A stretch of DNA of 64,000 bases from Choristoneura fumiferana (lineage: Eukaryota; Arthropoda; Insecta; Lepidoptera; Tortricidae). Each line of letters starts with the position of its first letter. Within the stretch, counting starts at the first letter, position 1. Under the pieces are notes generated by a model. It was given only the letters and a program-made list of their open reading frames with translations. It was not told the DNA's origin and did not search any database. Location of the stretch: contig NC_133472.1 of assembly GCF_025370935.1 (NCBI RefSeq), forward strand, positions 18,780,411 through 18,844,410. The letters run 5' to 3'. A program made the translations under genes and the position numbers. Of this stretch, positions 1 to 12,400 are shown in pieces.

Positions 1-2219
1 AATATGCTTCGTAAAGAGATTTGGCCCCTAATTTCGTTTGAGTAGGTAGTAGATATACAAGATGTCTTCAAATTCTTCCGGAATATTTCAGGTTTTTGGG
101 TTAGTTTGACTGAATACCCTTGTAAATCGGAATTATTCATAATTTTAGTCATGCATTTGACGTGGTGCATTTTGAATTTGTTAACTAAGTACAATTCAAA
201 AATTCGAAAAACATTCACAGGGTTATTTAGTTAACCGAACCCAACCATCGCTGAAATATTCAGAAATAATTTGAATAAGCCTTGTATAGGTAATGAACGA
301 ATGACAAATATATAAATAAATATATAATATTATATTATATAATGTATAAGTGAATAAAATAATGTTTAATGACAATTTGATAAAAAATTACGTTCTTCAT
401 CAAAACAATAGTTATATTTTTTTCTCTTTTAATAGGATACATAGAAATATTTAATTGACACATCCTTTCGAATAAGTTTTTTTTGGGACATCTGTATTCT
501 GCCGTAGTTAGCGCTAATATTATAAGCGAATTTATATTAATATATTAAATTAAATTATGGTGCCACTTACTTTACTTACTTGATGTGGAATGCTGTAATA
601 TCAAAACTTTAATTATAATTTTGTCTGAACATTTGAAATGCTTGTTAAGTTTGTTTTCTGTTCTTTAATGGTCGTAATCTACCTACCTGTTTTTTTTTAC
701 TTAGGTACTCTGAAATTCCATTTCGATTTTAGGCGAATAAATTATAAGTGCGTAAAAGGTAGTATGTAGATATACACTGCTTCCTTTATTGATATCTAAG
801 CACTAAAATGCAAGGTTAACCAACCAACCATTTATTTGAAATTTTACATTCTCAATCATGTGGCAAATGCCCCACCGAAATACATATGTTGGCTTTTCAA
901 TTTTTATATTCAGTTACCAAAATATCCTATTAATATAATATAAATACTTTTTAAAACACCTGATCGAGTTATAAATTATATGTAGATTAGACTAAATCCG
1001 CTTGTTCATTCTACAGATAATAATTTAAAGGTAGGTATTAAAATTTCACCTTGCTTAGATCATATTTCGCGTAAAACATGTCACACAGCCACATAAGTAT
1101 TTGAAAATACAAAAATCTATAAATCCCCAATACTCTCCAGCCAGATTGGTGTTTTTGTATTAAGATACCACTAAAGAAAGTAGGTACACATTTTTACACT
1201 GCCTAAAATACCCATGTATCTATCTACTCTAAAATGTCTACCAGCTATTGGTTTTTGTCAAGAATTGTGTAGCCTAAGAAGAGATTCGAAAAAATAAAAC
1301 CATAGAGCTGTCTACATAAAATTGGTCATCTTGCTTGTTTTATTTATTAACTTTTTACACGCTCACTTTTCGTTCGTTGCCTAATTATGTGGAGCACGAC
1401 AAAACTAGCACAACCAGTCCGCGTCTCATACATATCAGGAGCAGAATAAGTGAGAGTAAGATTGAAATTATGCGGTAGGTATACATCATGTAAAACTGTT
1501 GTTGTTTGAATGTTATTATTTCTAGGACCGTTGTTCGTATCGTATGATTGTATTCGGAATAACTGGACTACAACTTACAAAATAACAGACAAAAATATTA
1601 TTAAATAAATTATGTCACTGTGCTGTAAGCAAATGTAAGCAGGGGAATGTGCAAGAAGCTACGTTAAGGAAGAAAGCAAGTTAAACCTTGAATATACTCT
1701 CAGGTTCAGCTTTGGTTGCTTTTTCGATGATCAAGTGACATGTAGGTTTACACGTTTTGAGAGAGGCAACTTTACACTACTACGCGTGGCTTCTTCTGGG
1801 TTTCCACTTCTAATTTTGGTTTAGTAAATTGTAAATTGTTGTTTTTTTTTGTTATGACTTAGCATATTTATTTAATCGGCTGCAAGCTTTCTCACAAATT
1901 GTGTGGTTCGGCAATTTCTTTTTGTTTATTTAATTGTACTTACTAAAACCTAATATTAGTTTGACATGAAACTTCGTATTTGTCAATCACCGGATTGTGT
2001 CCGATGATGAATACTGAATTAGAACATAATTAATTAGCGCTTAATCTGAATTATACCTTTTTGATAGCATATTTTTATTAAGTACGATATTGGTTTAATT
2101 GTTTAAATGTATCTATTGATAAGAAATGAAGGTGCAATGTTATACATAAGTACATAAGTATTTATGTGGAGGCCAAAGGGCGAGGACGAGGGCGGGTCGG
2201 TCGGGCTCGACAGCTCTGA

Positions 2220-2495
2220 TGTCTGTGCTCATAATTTGCACCAGTTGTTGGTGTAGAATTGTTCGATTTTTAATCATAATTTGTGTTTGAAGACTGAGGT
2301 TGATTATTCCAGTTTCGACAAACGTGCGAGTTATTTGTTGTTCGAGTTGTAATTGAATTTAACTATAAAGTCATATATATAGTTAGGTTATATTTTTAAT
2401 AAATAAAAATAATATTGAAAATATGTAATTTTAACGGCGTTTTTATTTTTCTTCCTCACAACTGTCATATTCATTAAACGTTGAATTTCGTAACA
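2220..2495 (+). repeat. Possible LTR remnant of a retroelement
   Basis: A 276-bp stretch starts TGTCTGTGCTC and ends TTTCGTAACA, so it has TG...CA ends. It follows a short open stretch (about 2170-2220) encoding Gly/Arg-rich residues and then a stop, as often seen at the 3' end of a retroelement ORF. An AATAAA run lies near 2400. No second copy is in the window and no target duplication was found, so this is a weak call. Confidence 0.28.
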
Positions 2496-3289
2496 GTATA
2501 GGTACTTTTCTATTAAGTACCTACTCACTCGGGCTCGCGCGAGCTTTTATTTCCTTCATAGTACAGGAAAAATAGTATATTTTGGCGGAAAAATATTTAC
2601 ATCAATGACACGTTGTTTATAACTTTATCTTAGCACTAGAAAAAAGGATCTGCCGAGTCCTACCAAAATTTAGACGTCCTACCCCCTTCCAGGGGGTATG
2701 GGCGGGGGCAAGGTTTTAAAATTACAAGTTAATTAATAAGAAGTAATAACATAAGAACCCCTTGGTGAAATATAAAACAAAACACACAACTGTTCAGAAA
2801 AATACCGAAATGAATATTTATATGTACCTATAACCTGCATAGGAACCTTTCGACGCCTTTAATAAAACTACTTTCCTATGAGTACTTACAGGTCGACTTA
2901 ATCGTCCTATTAACACTGTACCTACTAGGTACTACGAGCGAGTTAAGCATGTCAAATGCCTAGCTGTAAGAATAATATATGTACACTTTGTCCCTCGACA
3001 CGACTAAATGTCAAAAGTAATTTAGTAAAGCCAAGAGGTTTATACTTATTTATATTATCCTCCTGAGTCCTGACATTTTTTTAAAAACTTAGCGTTTAAG
3101 ACCTAGACGTGGTTGACCTGTTTTGTTATTTTGGATATTGTTTCAAAGTTCTTAGAATTCTTTATTCAATAAACAATTTGTACTTTATATACATTCGGCC
3201 GTTATTCTTAGTGTTAATTAGTCCTTATAAAGTACACGAGGACTTAGGTGGCTTAGTCAGCGCGGATCTAGGTTAGCTATCGCGCAGTG

Positions 3290-3445
3290 GCGTCCTCTAC
3301 TGAAATAAAAGGTATCCTATGTTGATCCTTGACGTTCAAACTATCTCTGGTACCAAATTTCATCAAAATCGGTTAAGTGGTTTCGACGTGAAAGCGTAGC
3401 AGACAGACAGACAAATAGACAGAGTTTTATATTATTAGTAGGGAT
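3290..3445 (+). repeat. Retroposon 3'-tail repeat with (ACAG)n-like end
   Basis: The stretch contains the phrase 'accaaatttcatcaaaatcg' followed by a CAGACAGACAGA run. Related tails occur at about 19920-20075 (opposite orientation) and 20810-20960. It lies directly downstream of the gene 1 stop codon. It is common moth retroposon debris, not a gene. Confidence 0.6.
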
Positions 3446-3455
3446 TAAGTTTAGT

Positions 3456-6400
3456 TTAGTCTTTAATAAAATCTTGAATATGGAACATTCTAAAAGATTG
3501 ACTCCAGATATCTGTGAAGGCTGTGCTCACAAGGTCGTTGATAGCCGGCTTTACTACTATGAGACCTGGTTTCCACGATGCATTGATGAGAGTGTTGAGC
3601 CATCGTTCTGAAACAAGACAAGACAGAAACATCATTAACTTTGTCACTGCAGATTACAGTACTTTCATTGTAGCATAGTACGGGTGACAGCTGTCAATAT
3701 CACAAGACTAAAGAGTCAAAGTGTCGACACTTGAGTCGAGAAAACTAATAATTTAAAACCTTAATCATACGTAATTAATTATTACGCTAATTTTGATGAG
3801 AGTATTTGTGAAATTTTAGGTCGGAATATATATTAAGTATTTGCCACTTAAATAAGGCTAAACGAAGTTTGCAAGAATATTGTTACTTACCAATCAATAA
3901 GTGAGCATTTCTAAAAAGTTTGTACTTTTAATTTGCGACTCCGATTTGGGTAAAAATTTGCAGGTATATAGAGTGAACGATACTGAGTCTAAATAACATA
4001 GTCGTCCAAAATGTCCCAATTAATTTGTATGGAAAGTTCCTTTTTTGTTACCGCAAATCCATAGTTTTGGTAAGTAAAAAGTAAATTTCCATACTTAGGG
4101 TCAATCAACTTTCTTACCAACACTAATCTGTCCGCGACAATTTTCAAACAATTGCCGATTTTTGTAAGTAAACATGTTTTTTCTGTGATTTAATAGATGG
4201 TGAACATGAACGCCATATTGTAGACTTTCGTATAATAAATAACGCCGTGGTGGCCTAGTGGTTTGACCTACCGCCTCTCAAGCAGAGGGCCGTGGGTTCA
4301 AACCCCGGCTCGCACCTCTGAGTTTTTCGAAATTCATGTGCGGAATTACATTTGAAATTTACCACGAGCTATGCGGTGAAGGAAAACATCGTGAGGAAAC
4401 CTGCACAAACCTGCGAAGCAATTCAATGGTGCGTGTGAAGTTCCCAATCCGCACTGGGCCCGCGTGGGAACTATGGCCCAAGCCCTCTTGTTCTGAGAGG
4501 AGGCCTGTGCCCAGCAGTGGGACGTATATAGGCTGGGATGATGATGATGGATGATGAACATGAATACATGCCATCCTACGTAAGTTCAACCTATCAAACC
4601 GTGAAATATCTTGTTGGAAGTACGATTTTTTGGTAACACCAGAGACAATTTTGGTAACGCAGGAGACGCCCAGTGTCGGTAAAATAGTTGATTGGTTTGT
4701 AAACCAATTGGGACATTTTGGGAGACTATGTTATTTAGACTCAGTATCGTTCACTCTACATACCTGCAAATTTCTATCCAAATCGGAGTCGCAAATCAAA
4801 TGTACAAACTTTTAAAAAAATGCTCAAGTAGTGATATAACTCGAGATCCATTAGGTAGGTCCCATCATTAAAGGGCAACGCACACACAAAGCGTGCGCGG
4901 GTCGGGTCGTGTCCGCCGCGTGAGCCGCGCGGTTCGTTGTATTCACATTTCACACAGAGAGCGGGCGCGGGCCCGCAGCGGCTATCAATGTTGCCAGTTT
5001 AGTGACTTACAGCCTTATTCATAAAAAGTTAGAGCCTCCTTGAAGGCTCCTTGAAGGCCCGATGCTAAAAAACATGATTCATAAACGTCTGTTAGCGCTA
5101 ATCAGTCGATCAAGGCTCTGTGTCATGGTGATTACACTCATTAAATAAAACCACTTCAGTATTTAATAATTGTCTATTCGTTCTACATACATATTGATAC
5201 AATCACCATTTTCCAATCAGTCCAGTGTTGCCCGCATCACCACAGACAAGACACCACATGTCTTACATCTCCCTTTTCCACTATACAATAAAGAACCCAT
5301 AGTTTAACATTCATAATCACTTAAATAACTAGGCATCTTAAGTACCCTGCCAGACCTGGATACTTTAACATTATTGTTAAAATCATTAATGTTCTCATTT
5401 CTACTACAATTATTAATATTTTCATTACCATTTAAGTTATTAACATTTTGATTAGATTCTGTTATATTTTTAGACAAATCATCTTGATCCAACTTAAAAG
5501 TTACTCTTCTAGGCTTATTATAATTTGTTAAAGGCAACCCCCTAAACACATGATATCTATTCCTCTTAATAACTGAATCCCCTGTATTAATCATATAATT
5601 TCTATACTTATCTTGTTCTGTAACTATTCTTCCTCTCAATTTTTTATTACTATTTTTATCATGAAAGTATACATTTTGCCCCTTTTCAAATCTCTTTATC
5701 TGACCTTTATTTTTCCTATCATGATAATATTTATATTTTTCCCTCCTTTCTTCTACTTTTTGCTTTACCATGTTATAATTTACTCTTTTAAAACTGCTCT
5801 TAGTCGGTAAAAAAGATGATACTTGTCTTCCAAGTAACAACTCATTAGTTGATTTTAACTCTTTATCTATAGGTGTATTTCTATATTCCAATAATGCCAA
5901 ATAAATATCTTTTTTCTCTTCTATGCACTTTTTAAACATCTTTTTTATCGACTGAATGTGCCTTTCAATTAACCCGTTAGACCTAGCATAGTAAGGTGAT
6001 GAAGCTATATGTTTGATTTCCCATTCTCTACAAAATTCCTTAAATTGTTGACTTTTATATTGAGAACCATCATCACTATACAATATTTTAGGACTACCCC
6101 ATCTAGCAAACACTGTCTTTAATGCTTTAATATGACACTCTGATGACTGATCTTGTAATTCAATTAGCTCAACATATTTTGTTAAGTAGTCTATGACCAA
6201 CATATATATCTTGTTGTTGAGAAAAAACATATCAGCCCCTACTATATCCCATGGTTGATTACTCAATTCTCTCAACATTAATGGTTCATAAGAGTGAGAT
6301 TTTTGATACTTTAAACATAAATCACAATTTTTAATTAAATCCTCTAATTCTTTTATCATAAATGGCCAGAACAACAAACTTCGGATTCTATTTTTACATT

Positions 6401-9400
6401 TTTCCAATCCCAAATGATTATAATGAATTTTTTTCAGCAATTCTTTTCTCATACTTCTTGGTACTACTACAGCAGTGTTTTTAAAAATTAACCCGTCTGA
6501 AATATATAGCTCATCTTTAATAGACTGAAAGTATTTTAGTTGTAGTGGGATTTCTTTAGCTGATGGCCATACACCTTGTATATAATTAATCAATAAATAT
6601 AAATCTGAGTCTTTCTGTGTTTCGCTTTTTAATTTATCCCATGTCTCTTTCTTTAAATTAATACCTTCTTTTACAAGACAGACATGCATTTCAACCTGTT
6701 CATCCAGTTCTTTGTTACATATACTGTCATTTACATAAGATCTAGATAATGCATCAGCCACTAATAGTTCTTTACCTGGTCTGTATTTTATTTCTAGGTC
6801 ATATCCTTGTAGTTTAAGTCTTAATCTTTGTAATCTTAGTGGAGTCTCATTCATGGATTTTTTAGCAATATGCTCTAAGGGCTTATGGTCCGTCTCTACA
6901 ATTACATGCCTACCATAAATGTATTGGTGAAATTTCTGACAACCATACACTATAGCCAATAATTCTTTTTCAATTTGGGCCCAATGTTTTTGAGTTTCGG
7001 TTAACGCTTTAGATGCATATGCAATTGGTGCATTATTTTGAAGTAGTACTGCTCCTAAACCAGTGCTACTACTATCTACAGATAATGTTATTGGACTATT
7101 AATATCAAAATATTTTAAAACTGGTTGTGATGTTAATACTTCTTTTAACTTTTGAAAATCTTTTTTCTGTTTGTCACCCCATATAAATTCTGAATCTTTT
7201 TTAACAATTCCCTGAGCGAATATGTAATATCTGATAAATTTGGCACAAATTTTGATACATAAGTGACAATGCCTAATACAGTTTGTAATTGTTTTTTACT
7301 CTTTGGCTCTTCCATACCAATAATGGCTCTTATTTTTTCAGGATCAGGTCTGACCCCTTCGCTACTCAATATATGACCCACATACTTAACTTCGGTGACC
7401 CCAAATTGACATTTATCTTTATTGAACCTCACACCTGATTTTTCTGCTTGTTCTAATACCTGTTTTAACCTTAAATTGTGCTGTTCCAAAGTTTCCCCCC
7501 ATATTATAAGCTCATCAACATATTGCTCAACCCCTTGTATATCTTTAAATATATCTGCAAAACATTTACTAAATACCTCTGGTGACGAATTTAAACCAAA
7601 TGGTAATCTTTTATAACAATATCTACCGAAGTTCCCTGCATTAAAAGTTGTATATAATTGACTGTCCTCACTCAATTTAATCATGTAAAACCCTTTTGAA
7701 GCATCTAAGACACTAAAGTATTTTGCTCCGGGCATTTTGGCTACTAATTCCTCAAAAGTGCTCATTTTATATCTTTCTCTAATAATATTTTTATTTAAAT
7801 TTTGAGGATCTAGACATATTCTAATATTGTCACCTTGTTTACGGGTTACCACCATGGAACTCACCCACTCTGTTGGCTCAGTTACTTTCCTAATAACACC
7901 AAGTCGCTCCATTCTGTCCAATTCATTTTTAACCTTATCTTCTAACTTGAATGGAATTTTCCGGGGTCTTTCAGCTACTGGTATGCAATTGTCTTGTAAT
8001 TTGATTTGATACTGATACTGTAATTCACCTAAACCTGAAAACAGATTATTGTGTTTTTGAAGTAATTGATCTACCTTGCTGTCAACTGTCTCAACGGATT
8101 TTACTATTCCTAATTTCACTGCAGTGGAATAGCTCAACACACCAGTTCTCGAACAATTTACTACATATAATGTTGTCAAACATTCTACATTTTTATATTT
8201 TATTTTGGCTTCACTAGTCCCTTTATAATTAATTACTGACCCATCAAAATTACTTAATTTGACCTCACTTTTACACAATTTTAATTTTAATTTTACTGAT
8301 GTCTCATAGTTTATGATATCTACATGTGAACCTGTATCTATTTTGAAATTAACCTCCTGATTATTAACACTTAGTTTCATATACCAGTCTCTACTTACTG
8401 CATCACATTTATTCAAACACATGGCCGCAAAATGATTATATCTGCCACATATAATGCATTTCTTATTGAACGCAGGACAATTTCTATATTGGTGTTGTCT
8501 GCCACACTTCCCACACGCCTTTTTGTTGTTCCTCCATGGCGGTTGTCTTCCCTGGATGCTGGTTGTCTGGTACTCGACGGTTGTCTGGCACTTGATGGTT
8601 GCCTAGCACCCGATGGCTGTCTACTTATTGATCTTCCTCGTTCTTTATTTTCCCATTGTTGATCTTCTTTCTTCATTCTTCTTGTATTTTCTGCACCTAT
8701 TTTACCTATTTCTAATTTTTCTTTATTTTTAATATTGTCCATTTGTGTTTTAGTTGTTTCTGCTGCTCTGCATCTGTGTATACACTTCTCCAGGTTCAGA
8801 TCTTGAATGCGTAGTAAATTTTCCTTTAAGTCGTCGTCTAGAAGTCCCAAAATTATTTGATCTCGTACCAGCCCATCCTTCAATTTTTCGAAATTACATT
8901 CCATACTTAGCTTTTTCAATGAGGTAACGAAATCCTCGAATGTTTCTCCCACTTTTTGTTTTCTACTGAAGAAAACGTGCCGGTTGTAAGTTTCATTGCT
9001 TGGTGGACTACAATGTGCTTCTAATTTTTCCAAAATATCTTTAAACTTGAGGCTTTCCTTATTTTCTAGTGTATTGTATACCGCTAGGCCTTCATCGCCC
9101 ACGCTATGTAATAGTAAGGCACATTGTTGCTCATCCTTTAATTTTCCCTCAGCTCCACTTGCTATGAAGTATAGCTGGAATTTTTGTTTCCAATCTATAA
9201 AAGCCTGTTTTATGTTACTTGCGGATAAATTAAGCGGTGGCGGCGGCTTTAACATGTCCATTTTTTCTTGTCGGTAATGGCGTCGGTCACTTGTCCCTTT
9301 AGTTATATTTATACTTCTTGTTAATGTTTTGTCCCACTAGTTTTTTTTTTGTTTGATATTTACTTTCTTCATTCATTTACGTCCGCAGCGCCATGTCATG

Positions 9401-12400
9401 GTGATTACACTCATTAAATAAAACCACTTCAGTATTTAATAATTGTCTATTCGTTCTACATACATTGATACAATCACCATTTTCCAATCAGTCCAGTGTT
9501 GCCCGCATCACCACAGACAAGACACCACATGTCTTACACTCTGCTAAAGTTAGAGGACGTAGACCCTCCTTTATCTCTCTGCTAAGTCACAAAATGGCGC
9601 CACAAGTTTGAACAGCTGACTTTGACTAGAGCAAAAAACCATAGGTACCGAAGATATTTATAGTGAAGGCAGGGCTACGCAGATAAAAAAACAGGAAAAT
9701 TATTTTCAGGAATTTGTATTAAAAATCCTCTAAATTAGCAACAATAAATTAACAATAAATATGAAAAAAATAAGGATGATTAACATAATTATGGCTTTTT
9801 GCACAACATAAACATGCGGATCGGAAATGGCGGGAAAACAAACATCTCGCTTTTTATTTTTTTTCCTGGTAATTTGCTGTCACTGCTGTCATTTTTTTTT
9901 TAAATTATCGATTAGGCCATTTTTTGTCTTTGATTTGTCAAGGTGGCCAACATAACGCGTCTAATCCGTCTATCAGCAGCTCAACAACTAGCAGACTGCT
10001 AGCAAGCGTTTCTGAATCATACTTCTTGACAACCGTCTAACAAGCTTAATCAGTCTGCTAAGTAACAGGCCGATCAAACCTCAATTAAGGTTTTTTTATG
10101 AATAAGGCTGTTAGTCCCTAGAAGTGACGACTTTTGCTAAAATCTTAGCGACCGCAAAAAAGTTTTGACGACAAAAATGGTTTATCAGGCGACTTTTGGA
10201 GTACAAATTAAAACAGTTCTAGTACCAATAATAGATACGACATTATTGTCAACTCGACACAGAATTATACAGTGCCGCGAGATATATGTGGAAACGACAA
10301 ACGCGCTTGCGCACCAAGGTCAAACTTTATTTACTTATTTAATTAATAGTACATTTCTCAAACATGCTCTTGTTTTTTTTTATAAAAGAATTCCGTATGC
10401 TGCCTCTACAGTTGGAATAAATATTTGTCAAATTGAATGAATTTGTTACAAATCTATTTATGTTTATGTAATAGAAATCTAAATCTTAATAAAATCATAT
10501 TTAAAGGTTTAATAACATTTATAATAAATTATACGTTTATTGTTCAACCTTATAATGAAATGACTCAAAGATGAGGCTTTTTATGTATTCAAAAATAAGT
10601 ATGACATATTTACAAGTCCTAGGTTCAAATTACAATGCATGTTATGAGTACCTAATTTGTATTGTTCTTAACTTTCTGGTGTTTTTTAAAGATGTAATCG
10701 CGACTGTACGTATCATTTTCGAGTACCTAAGGGTTTTAAATGTGATTATTATATTTGTTTCTTAATAATCGGATTATATATAAAAAAATTGGTTGTTTTG
10801 TAAACAGGTAGGTATATGTGGTTTTATTCTTATGTTATATTTAAAATATGTTTTCGCTGCTGAGGTGAAAAATTGTATGTGTCACACGAGACTAAATTTT
10901 TTTTGCATCACGTGTGTTTGAATCCCTTGCTGCTTTCAGGATTCTAACGCTCGTGATTCAGTTATAGGATCCTTCGCTTACTTTACTCGGGATTCAAATT
11001 CAACAATCGCAACAAAAAACAACTTTGCTCTCTTGTTGCACAAATAACTCTTTTACCTCAGCATCGCAAACAGACAGGTTTTGTTAGCATAATCGCATTT
11101 TGCGCACATTTTGAGACAAAGTAACTTTTTAATTTTTTGTTTTTTTTTACTAAACGGTTTTTTTTATTTGACTGGATGGCAAACGAGCAAGTGGGTCTCC
11201 TGATGGTAAGAGATCACCACCGCCCATAGACACCTGCAATACCAGGGGGATTGCAGATGCGTTGCCAACCTAGAGGCCTAAGATGGGATACCTCAAGTGC
11301 CAGTAATTTCACCGGCTGTCTTACTCTCCACACCGAAACACAACAGTGCAAGCACTGCTGCTTCACGGCAGGATTAGTGAGCAAGATTTAGATGAAATTT
11401 GCCTTATCTACAGGTTATAAGTATCCTGGATTAACATATAGGCTACTTTTTATTTCAAAATATTCTATGGTTCCTGTGGGATCAAAAGGATCACAAAGTT
11501 AAACTACATACAAAATCTGGGCGAGTGAAGTCGCGGGCAAAGAAAAAAGTAGCCTATATGTTAATCCAGGGATTAAAGATTAGATAATGTATACTTAATC
11601 AATTTAATGGTTTGGGAGCGCCAAAGGCGCCAACACAAAGTTATCGCCACTTCTGTTTTCCCGTTTCTATTTATTCCTACAAACTATCGCAACACAGTAG
11701 GTACGTATGTAACGTATCATAGATATCTGACATCAAAGATATCAGAAACTTACCTAACACACAGGTAAAAAGGGCCCTTAAATTATAGCCTCGTTGCTAA
11801 TGCTGGTTACTGATAGGTAGGTACTCTAATCTAAGACATACCAATAGTAATTCTTCCTTGTAGTAGATTTCCAATGTGTAAGTCCATGTCGCCGATGTGG
11901 TCGATTTGGACCCGGACTTCCAGGCCGGCGCCGGCGCCGCTGCGGCGCACGCGCGTTGTCTGCGAGTAGTCTCGCAACGTCATGTTCCAGGGCCCCGCCA
12001 ACATAGCGCTGGCTCCCAACATGTCGCTCTGTTCATTCAATACATTATTATTATTGAAACCGGCAGTGCGTGTCGTGCTACGCGCGGTGTAGGGTTCAGT
12101 ACTAATATGCGGCAAATTAAGTTTTGATCGACTATTACTCGTTAATTTGTAAAACCTACTAGACTGTGATAGTTTTCTTGATGGTTATCTAGAGTATGTG
12201 CAAATATGAACATTTACAACATAACAACTTGACCTCTATCCTCCAGGAATAAGTAGAGCATACGAGGGTTAAAAGCCAAATTGGTTTAAGCGAATCAGCA
12301 AATTTCTCGACAACCGGATGGCCAAGTGGTTAGCGAACCTGACTACGAAGCTTGAGGTCCCGGGTTCGATTCCCGGCCGGGCCAGATATTTGTATGAATA

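Larger units (their letters stand above)
1..3455. other. AT-rich intergenic region downstream of gene 1
   Basis: No open frame or splice-bounded exon here resembles a known protein on either strand. The sequence is AT-rich with short homopolymer runs. It contains a possible LTR remnant near 2220-2495 and a retroposon tail near 3290-3445, listed separately. The 3' untranslated region of gene 1 must lie at the right edge, but I could not fix its polyadenylation site. Confidence 0.6.
5121..9538 (-). mobile_element. Ty3/Gypsy LTR retrotransposon, near complete, frameshifted
   Basis: A full-length insertion with 147/145-bp LTRs, a TGG-starting primer-binding site next to the 5' LTR (TGGCGCTGCGGACG, just below 9394), a purine tract (GTGGAAAAGGGAGA) next to the 3' LTR, and a 5-bp target duplication CTCTG (5116-5120 and 9539-9543). 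Gene order is gag, protease, reverse transcriptase, RNase H, integrase, with no envelope gene. Short LTRs and the zinc-knuckle style suggest the Mag-like lineage (inference). The LTRs differ only by a 2-nt indel, so insertion is recent, yet the coding region has at least one frameshift. It lies in the last intron of gene 1, in the same orientation as the gene. Confidence 0.93.
5010..10110. mobile_element. PIF/Harbinger-like MITE interrupted by a Gypsy element
   Basis: Terminal inverted repeats CAGCCTTATTCATAAAAA (from 5010) and TTTTTTTATGAATAAGGCTG (to 10110) are each flanked by TTA (5007-5009 and 10111-10113). A 3-bp TTA/TWA target duplication is characteristic of PIF/Harbinger. Without the 4.4-kb retrotransposon inside, the element is about 680 bp and encodes no transposase. 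Class assignment rests on the TSD and TIR only. Confidence 0.78.

Noticed and set aside
12310..12386. tRNA gene
   Set aside because: Box A and B are present, but the sequence continues into a SINE body found in two other copies, and a paired acceptor stem is lacking.
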